A DNA stretch of 64,000 bases from Kineobactrum salinum (lineage in GTDB: Bacteria; Pseudomonadota; Gammaproteobacteria; Pseudomonadales; Halieaceae), in contig NZ_CP048711.1 in assembly GCF_010669285.1 (NCBI RefSeq), positions 1 through 64,000 of the forward strand, read 5' to 3'. Position 1 is the first letter of the stretch, and every line of letters begins with the position of its first letter. Shown piece by piece: positions 29,202 through 42,236 of the stretch. The position numbers and the translations under genes were made by a program. The notes beneath the pieces are model-generated. The model was given only the letters and a program-made list of their open reading frames with translations. It had not been told where the DNA came from and made no database searches.

Positions 29202-29315
29202 GAGCCATCGGCCGGGATGCGGTGTTCAAGACCGTATGCGACATGGATGTCGCATCCGAGCCTCCATGGACGGATTCACGGCGTGTCTTGAACACCGCAT
29301 CCCGGGTGATGGCTC
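29202..29315. repeat. Palindromic element E1: conserved 52-base core in a 31-bp variable stem
   Basis: Arms 29202-29232 and 29285-29315 are inverted repeats with two mismatches in 31 bp (inner part CGGGATGCGGTGTTCAAGAC). The 52-base core 29233-29284 contains the hairpin GCGACAT/ATGTCGC. The core is 47/52 identical, in the same orientation, to that of the element at 47924-48027, but the arms differ. It lies between clpS and icd. In Pseudomonas cspD occupies this place; I found no cspD here. Confidence 0.85.
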
Positions 29316-29378
29316 GGCGTTCGAAGTCCCAGCCGCCGTCACTGCAAGGGTTCGCGACCGATTGCGTCCCGCAGATGA

Positions 29379-29407
29379 GAAAAAGGGCCTGTGCCGCCAC
29401 AGGCCCT
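29379..29407 (-). terminator. Intrinsic terminator of icd
   Basis: Read on the minus strand, AGGGCCTGTG GCGG CACAGGCCCT is a perfect 10-bp stem, followed by TTTTT. It begins 20 bases after the icd stop codon. Confidence 0.9.
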
Positions 29408-29426
29408 GGTGTCGAAGTGCGGACTC

Positions 29427-30680
29427 CTACATGTTTTCGATCAATTTCTGACCAAACTCGGAGCAGCTTACCAGCGTGGCTCCCTCCATCTGGCGCTCAA
29501 AGTCATAGGTCACAGTACCCTTCTGGATAGCCCCGTTCATGCCCTTGATGATCAGATCGGCAGCTTCGTTCCAGCCCATGTGCCGCAGCATCATCTCCGC
29601 CGACAGGATCAGCGAGCCCGGGTTGACCTTGTCCTGGCCGGCGTACTTGGGCGCAGTGCCATGAGTGGCCTCGAACAGGGCAATGGTGTCGGACAGGTTG
29701 GCACCCGGAGCGATGCCAATGCCGCCCACCTGCGCCGCCAGTGCGTCCGACAGATAATCGCCGTTCAGGTTCAGCGTCGCGACCACGCTGTATTCTGCCG
29801 GACGGGTCAGGATCTGCTGCAACATGGCATCGGCGATCACGTCCTTGATCACGATGTCAGTGCCGGTATTGGGGTTCTTGATCGTGACCCAGGGGCCGCC
29901 ATCCAGCAATTCGCCACCGAACTCCTGCTGCGCGAGCTCATAGCCCCAGTCGCGGAAGGCACCCTCGGTGAACTTCATGATGTTGCCCTTGTGAACCAGG
30001 GTTACCGATGACTGGTTCTGGTCGATGGCGTACTGGATCGCCTTGCGCACCAGACGCTTGGTGCCTTCCTCGGACACCGGCTTGACGCCGATTCCCACTT
30101 CCTCGGTAAAACGGATCTTGGTAACACCCATTTCCTTGACCAGGAAATCCACGACTTTCTTCGCTTCGGGAGTGCCGGCCTGGTACTCGATGCCGGCGTA
30201 GATGTCCTCGGAGTTCTCGCGGAAGATCACCATGTTGCAGGCGCCCGGATCCTTCACCGGCGAGGGCACGCCCTCGAACCAGCGCACTGGACGCAGGCAG
30301 GTATAAAGGTCCAGCTCCTGCCGCAGCGCAACGTTCAGTGATCGAAACCCGCCACCCACCGGGGTGGTCAGGGGACCCTTGATCGCCACGGAATAGGCCT
30401 TGATCGCGTCCAGGGTTTCTTCCGGGAACCAGTCGCCATCGTACAATTCGGCGGCCTTCTCGCCGGTGTAGATCTCCATCCAGGAAATCTTCTTGCTGCC
30501 GCCGTAGGCCTTGTTCACCGCGGCATCCACCACACTGATCATGACCGGGCTGATATCCACCCCGATACCGTCACCTTCGATATAGGGAATGACGGGGTTG
30601 TCCGGGACATTCAGGCTGTAATCGTCGTTGACCGTGATCTTGTCACCGGTCGCCGGCACCTGGATATGCTTGTAGCCCAT
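29427..30680 (-). CDS. icd: NADP-dependent isocitrate dehydrogenase
   Basis: The 417-residue TCA-cycle enzyme converts isocitrate to 2-oxoglutarate. Conserved features are [15 protein letters not shown], the substrate and phosphorylation loop [20 protein letters not shown], and [16 protein letters not shown], as in E. coli Icd (416). The start at 30680 follows a GGAGAACTACCC ribosome binding site; an open frame extends 71 codons further without support. The serine in the substrate loop allows AceK control, although no aceK is in the window. Confidence 0.95.
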   Translation of the reverse strand: MGYKHIQVPATGDKITVNDDYSLNVPDNPVIPYIEGDGIGVDISPVMISVVDAAVNKAYGGSKKISWMEIYTGEKAAELYDGDWFPEETLDAIKAYSVAIKGPLTTPVGGGFRSLNVALRQELDLYTCLRPVRWFEGVPSPVKDPGACNMVIFRENSEDIYAGIEYQAGTPEAKKVVDFLVKEMGVTKIRFTEEVGIGVKPVSEEGTKRLVRKAIQYAIDQNQSSVTLVHKGNIMKFTEGAFRDWGYELAQQEFGGELLDGGPWVTIKNPNTGTDIVIKDVIADAMLQQILTRPAEYSVVATLNLNGDYLSDALAAQVGGIGIAPGANLSDTIALFEATHGTAPKYAGQDKVNPGSLILSAEMMLRHMGWNEAADLIIKGMNGAIQKGTVTYDFERQMEGATLVSCSEFGQKLIENM

Positions 30681-30825
30681 GGGTAGTTCTCCGTAGCTGT
30701 GGGTCCATTGAGTCTCGGGGTGCGGTATCCTTGGCGGGACGCCCCGGTAAAACGGGGTCCATTGTAGCAGGTTTCGGGGACTTGCTGCTGCAGCGGGCAG
30801 ATTTTTGGACCCGTCCGGAGCAACG

Positions 30826-31452
30826 ATGGCGAACCTTATCCTGATCAACAAGCCCTTCCGGGTGCTGAGCCAGTTCAGCGATAGCGACCCCACGGTTACG
30901 TCGCCACGCGCAACGCTGGCGGATTATCTGCAGGCCCCCGGCTTCCGGCCGGCCGGCCGGCTAGACTATGACTCAGAAGGATTGCTGCTGCTCACCGACG
31001 ATGGCCGGCTACAACAGCGAATAGCCAATCCGCGCCACAAACTGTGGAAAACCTACTGGGTGCAGGTCGAAGGCGATGCCGACGAGGCCGCTCTGGAGCA
31101 GCTCGCCACCGGTGTGATCCTCAAGGACGGCCCTACCCTGCCGGCCCGGGCCTGCAGGATGGCGCCGCCTCCTGATCTCTGGCCCCGGCAGCCCCCGGTA
31201 CGTGCGCGGCTGACCGTGCCCGACAGCTGGCTGCAGATCAGCATTCGCGAAGGCCGCAACCGCCAGATACGGCGCATGACCGCCGCAGTGGGCCTGCCCA
31301 CGCTGCGGCTGATACGCTGGCAGGTGGGGGATTGGACCCTGGCGGGCCTGGCCCCGGGCACTCACCGCCGCCTGTCGCTTCCCCACAGTGGCCCTGGGCC
31401 CGCCAAAGCAGCTATGGCAGGGCTTTCCCGGGCACGCCGGAAGAGACGGTGA
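30826..31452 (+). CDS. rluE: 23S rRNA pseudouridine(2457) synthase RluE-type
   Basis: The 208-residue RsuA-family synthase has [19 protein letters not shown] and the catalytic-Asp motif [17 protein letters not shown], with no N-terminal S4 domain, as in RluE. It isomerises a uridine of 23S rRNA. The C-terminus is basic ([11 protein letters not shown]). Stop and next start overlap (TGATG), so it is coupled to nudJ. Confidence 0.88.
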   Translation: MANLILINKPFRVLSQFSDSDPTVTSPRATLADYLQAPGFRPAGRLDYDSEGLLLLTDDGRLQQRIANPRHKLWKTYWVQVEGDADEAALEQLATGVILKDGPTLPARACRMAPPPDLWPRQPPVRARLTVPDSWLQISIREGRNRQIRRMTAAVGLPTLRLIRWQVGDWTLAGLAPGTHRRLSLPHSGPGPAKAAMAGLSRARRKRR

Positions 31453-31901
31453 TGCCCTGGCATGCGCATGTAACTGTGGCCACCGTGGTGCAGCGCGAGG
31501 GCCTGTACCTGCTGGTGGAGGAACGGGACAAGACCACTGGCAGGCCGGTCTTCAACCAGCCCGCGGGCCATCTGGAACCCGGCGAATCCCTGCAGCAGGC
31601 GGCTGTGCGGGAAACCCTGGAAGAGACCGGCTGGCGGGTAGCGCTGACCGGTGTGCTGGGGCTGGCGCTGTACACCGCGCCTGGCAACGGCGTGACCTAC
31701 TATCGCACCACCTTTGCCGCCGAGGCGCGCGAAGCGCTGCCCGGCGCAATTCTGGATCCGGACATCCTCGCCGTGCACTGGCTGGATTACGAGGCAATCA
31801 TCGCCAATTCTGCTAGAATGCGCAGCCCGCTGGTACTGGCCGCCGTCGAGCAGCAGCGCAGCGGGATCTGTTATCCGGTGGATTTGATTACCCAGTCATG
31901 A
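31452..31901 (+). CDS. nudJ: Nudix phosphatase NudJ
   Basis: The 149-residue hydrolase has the Nudix box beginning [20 protein letters not shown] and the opening [20 protein letters not shown], close to NudJ (E. coli MFKPHVTVACVV...). NudJ removes phosphate from nucleoside and thiamine-type diphosphates. It overlaps both neighbours and lies directly before mnmA, the usual place of nudJ. Confidence 0.88.
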   Translation: MPWHAHVTVATVVQREGLYLLVEERDKTTGRPVFNQPAGHLEPGESLQQAAVRETLEETGWRVALTGVLGLALYTAPGNGVTYYRTTFAAEAREALPGAILDPDILAVHWLDYEAIIANSARMRSPLVLAAVEQQRSGICYPVDLITQS

Positions 31902-32989
31902 GCTTCAATGCAGCGACCAAAGTGATTGTCGGCATGTCCGGCGGCGTGGACTCCTCCGTCGCCGCGCTGCTGCTGCGCGAGCAGGGTTATCGGGTCGAAG
32001 GCCTGTTCATGAAGAACTGGGAAGAGGATGACGGCACCGAGTACTGTACCGCGAAAGAGGATTTCGCCGATGCCCAGGCCGTCGCCGATCAGCTCGGCAT
32101 TCCACTGCACGGCGCCAATTTCGCGGCCGAGTACTGGGACAATGTGTTCGAGCATTTCCTCGCCGAGTACCGTGCGGGTCGCACCCCGAACCCGGATATT
32201 CTGTGCAACCGGGAAATCAAGTTCCGCGCCTTTCTGGACTATGCCCTGATGCTGGGCGCTGACTGTATCGCCACCGGTCACTATGCACGCCGCGGCCTGC
32301 ATGACGGCAAGGCCACGCTGCTGCGGGGGCTGGACGAGAACAAGGACCAGAGCTACTTCCTGCATGCGGTCGGCCACCGGGAGTTGGCGCAGACCCTGTT
32401 CCCGGTGGGTGAGATCGCCAAGCCCGAGGTGCGGACACTGGCGCGGCAACAAGCCCTGCCAACCCACAACAAGAAGGATTCCACCGGCATCTGTTTTATC
32501 GGTGAACGCCGCTTCACCGACTTCCTGCAACAATACCTGCCGGCCCAGCCGGGAGAGATCCACAGCCTGGAGGGCGAACGGCTGGGGCATCACCGGGGCC
32601 TGATGTATCACACCATCGGCCAGCGTCAGGGCCTGGGTATCGGCGGCCTGGCAGATCACGACGACGCGCCCTGGTATGTGGTGGGCAAGGACCTGGAGCA
32701 CAATGTGCTGCTGGTAGCCCAGGGCAATGAACATCCGGCGCTGTACAGCGCAGGCCTCACCGTGGCTGAACTGTTCTGGATCGCCGGAGAGGCGCCGGCG
32801 CTGCCACTGCACTGCACTGCCAAGGTGCGCTACCGGCAGCCGGACCAGACCTGCAGCCTGAGTCTGTCTGGAAATCGCCACAGGGTCCGTTTCGACCAGC
32901 CCCAGCGCGCAGTCACCCCCGGCCAGTCCGTGGTGTTCTACCAGGGTGAGCGCTGCCTGGGCGGCGGTGTCATCGAGCGGACAGACTGA
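31898..32989 (+). CDS. mnmA: tRNA-specific 2-thiouridylase MnmA
   Basis: The 363-residue enzyme places sulfur on U34 of Lys, Glu and Gln tRNAs. The PP-loop is [15 protein letters not shown], and the catalytic cysteines are in [12 protein letters not shown] and [13 protein letters not shown]-terminal beta domain follows. Length matches E. coli (368). It starts inside nudJ's last codons (ATGA). Confidence 0.96.
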   Translation: MSFNAATKVIVGMSGGVDSSVAALLLREQGYRVEGLFMKNWEEDDGTEYCTAKEDFADAQAVADQLGIPLHGANFAAEYWDNVFEHFLAEYRAGRTPNPDILCNREIKFRAFLDYALMLGADCIATGHYARRGLHDGKATLLRGLDENKDQSYFLHAVGHRELAQTLFPVGEIAKPEVRTLARQQALPTHNKKDSTGICFIGERRFTDFLQQYLPAQPGEIHSLEGERLGHHRGLMYHTIGQRQGLGIGGLADHDDAPWYVVGKDLEHNVLLVAQGNEHPALYSAGLTVAELFWIAGEAPALPLHCTAKVRYRQPDQTCSLSLSGNRHRVRFDQPQRAVTPGQSVVFYQGERCLGGGVIERTD

Positions 32990-32990
32990 G

Positions 32991-35034
<2,044 letters not shown>

Positions 35035-36153
35035 ATGGCGGGGCTGCAACTGGATCCGGCCCGCTTCCTGGCTCGCTACTGGCAGCGGGAACCGCTGTTG
35101 CTGAGAGCCGCAGTAAAGGATTTCAGGCCCCCGATCAGTGCCGATGAACTGGCCGGTCTGGCGATGGAAGCTGATGCGGAGTCGCGCATTGTCGAATATC
35201 GCGCCTCCGGGTGGCATCTGCAACAGGGCCCCTTCCGGACCGCTGATTTCGACCGCTCCCAGCCCTGGACACTGCTGGTGCAGGGCGTTGACCGCTGGCT
35301 GCCCGAGGTGGCGGAATTGGCGCGACTGGTGGATTTTCTGCCCACCTGGCGGCTGGACGACATCATGGTCAGTTACGCCAGCAAGGGCGGCGGTGTCGGG
35401 CCTCACTACGACCTTTATGATGTGTTTTTGCTGCAGGGAGAAGGTGAACGGCACTGGCGGCTGGGCCAGCGCTGTGATGCCAGCACCCCGCTGCTGCCCC
35501 ACCGGCAGCTGAAGCTGCTGGCGGACTTCCAGTGCGAAGCCGAGTACACCCTGCGCTGTGGCGACATCCTCTACCTGCCGCCCGGGGTTGCACACTGGGG
35601 TGTTTCAGCCGGCGACTCCACCTGTTTCTCCATTGGCTTGCGCGCGCCGCGTATCACTGAGCTGCTGTCGCGCTGGGTGGATGCCCGCCTGGAACAGGCC
35701 AGCCCGGATCACTTGCTGGAAGACCCCGGCCGGCGACCGGCCGCCGCGGCGGGTGAAATTCGGCGCGAGGATATCGACAGCGCGCTGAGCCAGCTGCGCC
35801 GGGTGCTGGATACGGCGGACGACGAGGCCTGGTTTGGCGAGCTGGTCACCGAAAGCGCGATCCCGGACGCACTCGGTAATGAGAATGAGGGGTTGGCAGC
35901 AGCACTGGCGCAGCTGCGCGATTCCGCGGGGGTGGCGGTGCTGGCAGTCGGCGCCAGAGTGGCCTGGCAGCGGCTGGACGATGACATTCGGGTTTTCGTC
36001 AATGGCAACAGCCGGCGATTTCCGGCGACTTTCAGCGGCGCTCTCAGCGAGCTCTGCGGTCATGGTCAGCTTGCGGGTGCCGCGCTGGCCGGGGCCGGTG
36101 GTGACCAATTGCTGCGGTATCTGTTGGAACACGGAGGCATCGATGTCGGATAA
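35035..36153 (+). CDS. roxA: JmjC-type ribosomal oxygenase RoxA (YcfD)
   Basis: This 372-residue Fe(II)/2-oxoglutarate cupin hydroxylates an arginine of ribosomal protein uL16. The HxD...H iron triad is visible in GVGPHYDLYDVFLLQ and YLPPGVAHWGVS, in a JmjC beta barrel, followed by the dimerisation and winged-helix regions. Length matches E. coli RoxA (373). It begins directly after the purB stop and overlaps the acetyltransferase gene by 11 bases. Confidence 0.9.
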   Translation: MAGLQLDPARFLARYWQREPLLLRAAVKDFRPPISADELAGLAMEADAESRIVEYRASGWHLQQGPFRTADFDRSQPWTLLVQGVDRWLPEVAELARLVDFLPTWRLDDIMVSYASKGGGVGPHYDLYDVFLLQGEGERHWRLGQRCDASTPLLPHRQLKLLADFQCEAEYTLRCGDILYLPPGVAHWGVSAGDSTCFSIGLRAPRITELLSRWVDARLEQASPDHLLEDPGRRPAAAAGEIRREDIDSALSQLRRVLDTADDEAWFGELVTESAIPDALGNENEGLAAALAQLRDSAGVAVLAVGARVAWQRLDDDIRVFVNGNSRRFPATFSGALSELCGHGQLAGAALAGAGGDQLLRYLLEHGGIDVG

Positions 36154-37060
36154 GCTGCAAGTCCAGATCGCCGACTGGCCCCGGCAGCGGGAAATCCTGC
36201 GTGCCATTCGCGAGCAGGTGTTCGTTGTCGAGCAGTCGGTACCACGCGAGATTGAATGGGACGGGAGGGATGAGGAGGCAGTTCATGTGCTCGGACTGCT
36301 GGAGGGCAGCCCCGTTGCCTGTGGCCGCCTGCTGCCCAATGGCAAGATTGGCCGTATGGCAGTGCTGGCCCGGCACCGCGGCCAGGGGATCGGCCGTGCG
36401 CTGTTGGACGCTCTGGTGGCAGCGGCGAGCGAACGCGGCTATCAACAGGTTCACCTGCACGCGCAACAGCACGCCAGCGCGTTTTATCAGCGGGCTGGTT
36501 TCATTCCGACCGGCGAGCCTTTTACCGAGGCGGGCATTGCCCATATTGCAATGCGCAGGGTGCTGCGAGAGGCAGAGGCGGAGCGACGCTCCGGTGGTAT
36601 TGCCTACCCGCACCCCTTCGATGATTGTGCTCTCGCGCTGTGTGCCGCGGCGCGCCGGGAACTGTGCATTCTCAGCCCGGCCCTTGACCACCGGGTATTC
36701 GACAGCCAGGCCATGGCCGATGCGCTGAGCGCGCTGGCACGCAGCTATCGCCACTCCCGGGTGCGCCTGCTGGTGGCCGATTACCGGCCGCTGGTGCAGC
36801 GTGGCCACCGTCTGCTGACCCTGGCCCGGCGAGTTCCCTCCTCGGTGCACTTGCAGCTGCTGCCCGAACATCCCCAATGGCGGGGTGAAACGCTGGTCAT
36901 ACGTGATCGCAGCGGCGTGTTATACAGAACGGAGGACGCGGACAAGGCGGTTCTGTATGCACCCGATTCACCGGCATCCACCGCTCCCCACCGGGAACTA
37001 TTCGAAGAGCTGTGGGGCTGCAGCGCCGTACACCCGGAATTTCGCAAGCTGTCTCTTTAG
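36143..37060 (+). CDS. GNAT acetyltransferase with C-terminal DUF7931-type domain
   Basis: The 305-residue protein carries an N-terminal GNAT domain, with acetyl-CoA loop VLARHRGQGIGRALLDALV and the VHLHAQQHASAFYQRAGF strand-helix. A C-terminal domain of about 150 residues begins PHPFDDCALALCAAARREL and resembles a phospholipase-D-like fold (LCILSPALDHRVFDSQAMADAL). Substrate unknown. The start at 36143 was chosen for the overlap with roxA and for the natural start of the domain; the frame is open far upstream. Confidence 0.82.
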   Translation: MSDKLQVQIADWPRQREILRAIREQVFVVEQSVPREIEWDGRDEEAVHVLGLLEGSPVACGRLLPNGKIGRMAVLARHRGQGIGRALLDALVAAASERGYQQVHLHAQQHASAFYQRAGFIPTGEPFTEAGIAHIAMRRVLREAEAERRSGGIAYPHPFDDCALALCAAARRELCILSPALDHRVFDSQAMADALSALARSYRHSRVRLLVADYRPLVQRGHRLLTLARRVPSSVHLQLLPEHPQWRGETLVIRDRSGVLYRTEDADKAVLYAPDSPASTAPHRELFEELWGCSAVHPEFRKLSL

Positions 37061-37247
37061 TGAGCTGGGTCCCGCCCAAAGTCCGGTAACCGATGTCTTC
37101 GCTACAGCGTTCAGGGCTGCATTGGAAAGCTTGATAGTGCGCATCAGCCCTGCGTTTCTCCACTTGCCCTGTGCGCTGTGGCAGCCGAGCTTCACGCAGG
37201 GTCTGCTTTGGAAACCACGCGTGACCGCGTACCGGCCCGGCTTGGAA

Positions 37248-38335
37248 CTTGTCGGGTTTCGCTTCGCTCTACCCAACCTATGAACAAGCAATGCGGAGCT
37301 CATTAGCGGCATAGCTGGTACGGAACCTGGCCGCCATAGCGGGATATCCGACCCGTCGTGGCCATGGGTGGTGCCCAACCCGCCGGGGCCATAGGTTGGG
37401 TTGAGGAACGAAACCCGACGGAGAGCAGCCGGTGTCCTCCCGGCCGGGGTCATAGATTGGATTGAGGAACGAAAGCTGACGGCGAGTGTGCGAGGTTGGT
37501 GCGTTTGGTTTGAGTGCGGGCCTTGTCGGGTTTCGCTTCGCTCTACCCAACCTATGAATAAGCAATGCGGAACTTATCAGCCTCATAGCTGGTACCCGCC
37601 TCGGGGCCATTGCGGGGTGCCCAACCCGGGGCCATTGCGGGAAGTCCAACCTTGGGCCATTGCGGGGTGCCCAACCCGGGGCCATTGCGGGGAGTCCAAC
37701 CTTGGGCTATTGCGGGGTGCCCAACCCGGGGCCCTTGGCAGGCGCCCGACCCCTCGCGGCCGTGGGTGGCGCCCAACCCGCCGGGATCATAGGTTGGGTT
37801 GAGGAACCAAACCCGACAGGGGGAACAGGTGACGCCCGACCCCGCCGGGGACATAGGTTGGGTTGAGCGAAGCGAAACCCGACAGGAGAACAAGCGGTGC
37901 CGGCTCCGTCTGCGCAATCCGGACGGTTGCTGCGTCCGTGTTAGAAGCGGTCCGCTACCATCAGGACATAGGTTGGGTTGAGCGAAGCGAAATCCGACAG
38001 GGGAATAAGTGGCGCCCGACCCGGCGGGGCCATAGGTTGGGTTAAGAGACGAAACCCAAGGGGGGAGCAATCGGCACCCGGCCCGCCGGGGACATAGGTT
38101 GGGTTGAGCGAAGCGAAACCCGACAGGGGAATAAGTGGCGCCCGACCCGGCGGGGCCATAGGTTGGGTTAAGAGACGAAACCCAAGGGGGGAGCAATCGG
38201 CACCCGGCCCGCCGGGGACATAGGTTGGGTAGAGCGAAGCGAAACCCGACAGGGAATAAGTGGCGCCGGCTCCGTCTGCGCAATCCGGACGGTCGCTGCG
38301 TCCGTGTTAGAAGCGGTCCGCTACCATCAGCCCCA
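37248..38335. repeat. Non-coding island of about eleven interspersed repeats
   Basis: A core of about 30 bases, CATAGGTTGGGTTGAGCGAA plus GCGAAACCCGAC, occurs forward near 37391, 37452, 37788, 37852, 37968, 38031, 38093, 38157 and 38219, and inverted at 37249-37282 and 37524-37556. Copies vary (some read GGAACGAAACCCGAC or AAGAGACGAAACCC). From 37966 a larger unit of about 126 bp holding two core copies occurs twice in tandem and begins a third time. Nothing here looks like a gene between the acetyltransferase (ends 37060) and the Rieske gene; 37061-37247 shows no feature. Confidence 0.9.
37606..37735 (+). repeat. 26-bp tandem repeat, five units
   Basis: Alternating units GGCCATTGCGGGGTGCCCAA+CCCGGG and GGCCATTGCGGGAAGTCCAA+CCTTG follow one another about five times in phase. 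It lies inside the interspersed-repeat island, but its sequence is different from the 30-base core. Confidence 0.8.
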
Positions 38336-38629
38336 CCTCGTTGCCTTCGTAGACCAGTGGGAACAGGCGCAGCGGGCGACAGGGTTCTTCCGTGGTCTGT
38401 AACAGACGGCCGTCGTCCAGCGCAAAACGGTAGTGGTGCAGGGGCACTCCAGCATGCCATCGCTCACCGGCGCACTATCCAGCGGATGTTCCTGGTGGGG
38501 ACAGCGGGCCTCACACAAATACAGCTCACCCTGCTCCTGTAACAACAACAGGCTGAGGTTATCGAACTTGAACTGGCGGCGGTAGCCCTCGTGCAGGTTG
38601 ATCAGTTTATCCAATGGCTGGAAGCGCAT
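38307..38629 (-). CDS. Small Rieske-type [2Fe-2S] protein (frame interrupted)
   Basis: About 107 residues after repair. The first half carries CEARCPHQEHPLD (C-x-H ligand pair). The second pair appears as ECPLHHYRFALDDG only when one base is added to the G4 run at 38442-38445; as read the frame goes to nonsense. The restored end, GNEVGLMVADRF, stops at 38307. Stand-alone Rieske ferredoxins pass electrons to oxygenases or other enzymes. It starts 12 bases after meaB, so it is last in the methylmalonyl operon, and its partner there is unknown. Confidence 0.8.
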
Positions 38630-38640
38630 GCAGTGGCGTC

Positions 38641-39615
38641 TCAGAGCAGTGCTATCAACTGTCGGGCCGCGGCGTAGGCGGTGGTACCTCCGGCCTCTAC
38701 CCGCTGCTCCAGTTCCGGCAGCAGCGCTTTGATCCGCGGGTTGCTGGCCAGCTTCTGCAACAGCATCTCGTTCAACAGCTGCCGCATCCAGTCACGGTTC
38801 TGCCGGGCACGCTTGCTGGCAAAGGCATCGGCCTTGAGGGCCTGGAAGTAATAATCGACGATCATGCCCCAGATTGCATCGATATTGTCATTCTTCAGCG
38901 CCGAGCAGGTCATTACCTGAGGGGTCCAGAAACTGGTGTGGCGCAGCAGGTTCATCGCCGAATTGTAGTGCTGGCGAGCCTTGCGTGCCAGTTGTACGCT
39001 ATCGCCGTCAGCCTTGTTGATCACCAGCGCATCGGCTAACTCCAGGATGCCCCGCTTGATACCCTGCAGTTCATCACCGCCGCCGGGCAGCATCAGTACC
39101 ATGAAGAAATCCACCATCCCGGCCACCTGGTACTCGGACTGGCCGACGCCCACGGTTTCCACCAGGATCACATCGTAGCCGGCAGCCTCGCACAACAGCA
39201 TGGTTTCACGGGTTTTCTGGGCCACGCCGCCCAGCGCACCAGAGGCCGGCGAGGGACGGATATAGGCCTCCTCGCGACGCGACAGCTGTTCCATCCGGGT
39301 CTTGTCACCGAGAATCGAACCCCCTGCCAGTGGCGAACTGGGATCCACTGCGAGTACCGCCACCCGTTTGCCCTGTTCAATCAGGTACAGGCCGAAGGTC
39401 TCGATAAAGGTGGATTTGCCGACCCCCGGAACCCCGGAGATGCCCACCCGGATACTGTTTCCGGTGGCGGGCAGCAGCGACTCCAGCAGTTGCTGGGCCT
39501 GCTCCCGGTGCTGTTCCAGGCTGCTTTCGACCAGGGTGATGGCCTTGGCCAACGCGCGCCGGTCACCCCGCTGCAGGGCCTGCTGATCGATTGCGCTTGC
39601 CTCCACGGCGCTCAC
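38641..39615 (-). CDS. meaB: Methylmalonyl-CoA mutase chaperone GTPase MeaB (ArgK-type)
   Basis: The 324-residue G3E P-loop GTPase protects and reloads the B12 mutase. Walker A is [14 protein letters not shown]; switch and magnesium motifs appear in [19 protein letters not shown] and [18 protein letters not shown]; base recognition is NKAD. The GTG start at 39613-39615 follows the repaired scpA stop by four bases. As read, scpA and meaB form one continuous frame of 1,046 codons, but this arises from one missing base in scpA, not from a genuine fusion. Confidence 0.92.
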   Translation of the reverse strand: MSAVEASAIDQQALQRGDRRALAKAITLVESSLEQHREQAQQLLESLLPATGNSIRVGISGVPGVGKSTFIETFGLYLIEQGKRVAVLAVDPSSPLAGGSILGDKTRMEQLSRREEAYIRPSPASGALGGVAQKTRETMLLCEAAGYDVILVETVGVGQSEYQVAGMVDFFMVLMLPGGGDELQGIKRGILELADALVINKADGDSVQLARKARQHYNSAMNLLRHTSFWTPQVMTCSALKNDNIDAIWGMIVDYYFQALKADAFASKRARQNRDWMRQLLNEMLLQKLASNPRIKALLPELEQRVEAGGTTAYAAARQLIALL

Positions 39616-39619
39616 CAGC

Positions 39620-41781
<2,162 letters not shown>

Positions 41782-41818
41782 GGTGTTGTCTCCCCTTTAC
41801 TGCTCAATGCTCGACGGT

Positions 41819-42228
41819 TCAATGCTCGTCGCCGGGCTGGTTGATTTCGATCAGCACGCCATCGCAGCTTTTCGGGTGGATGAAAATGACTTTGGAGCCG
41901 TGGGCGCCGGGACTGGGAGCATCCGCCAGGAACTGATAGCCCTTTGCCTTCAGGCGCGCCACGTCCTCCTCGATGTTGTCGGAGCGGAAGCACAGGTGGT
42001 GCAGGCCACCGCCACGTTTCTCCAGGTAGCCCGCGATGGGCCTTCACCGTTCAGCGGATGTACCAGCTCGATGCTGGTGGGCGGCAGCGGGAAAAAGGCG
42101 GTAGAAGTCTTGGCCGACACGACCTCCTCCACTCCTTCAAAGGGGAGCCCGAAATCATCCATGAAGCGCTTGATGGCCTTGTCGAAATCGGGGACCGCAA
42201 TGGCAATATGGTCCAGGGCTGTGATCAT
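41819..42228 (-). CDS. mce: Methylmalonyl-CoA epimerase (frame interrupted)
   Basis: A glyoxalase-fold protein that converts (S)- to (R)-methylmalonyl-CoA. The first half reads MITALDHIAIAVPDFDKAIK and ELVHPLNGEGP; the second half (GGGLHHLCFRSDNIEEDVAR, VIFIHPKSCDGVLIEINQ) is in another frame. Adding one base to the G3 run at 42038-42040 joins them into 136 residues ending GDEH. Metal-binding His and Glu of the family are present (LDHIAIAV, GVLIEINQ). It lies between the carboxylase and mutase genes, as the pathway requires. Confidence 0.92.
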
Positions 42229-42236
42229 GGCTGACC

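Noticed and set aside
37248-38335. Possible CRISPR array
   Set aside because: Repeats are degenerate, occur in both orientations, have irregular spacing, and the intervening sequence is itself repeated. No cas genes nearby.
37552-38460. 302-codon minus-strand open frame encoding a regular repeat protein
   Set aside because: It translates the interspersed DNA repeats in the island, and other frames there are open as well. No ribosome binding site, and the periodicity follows the DNA units, not protein structure.
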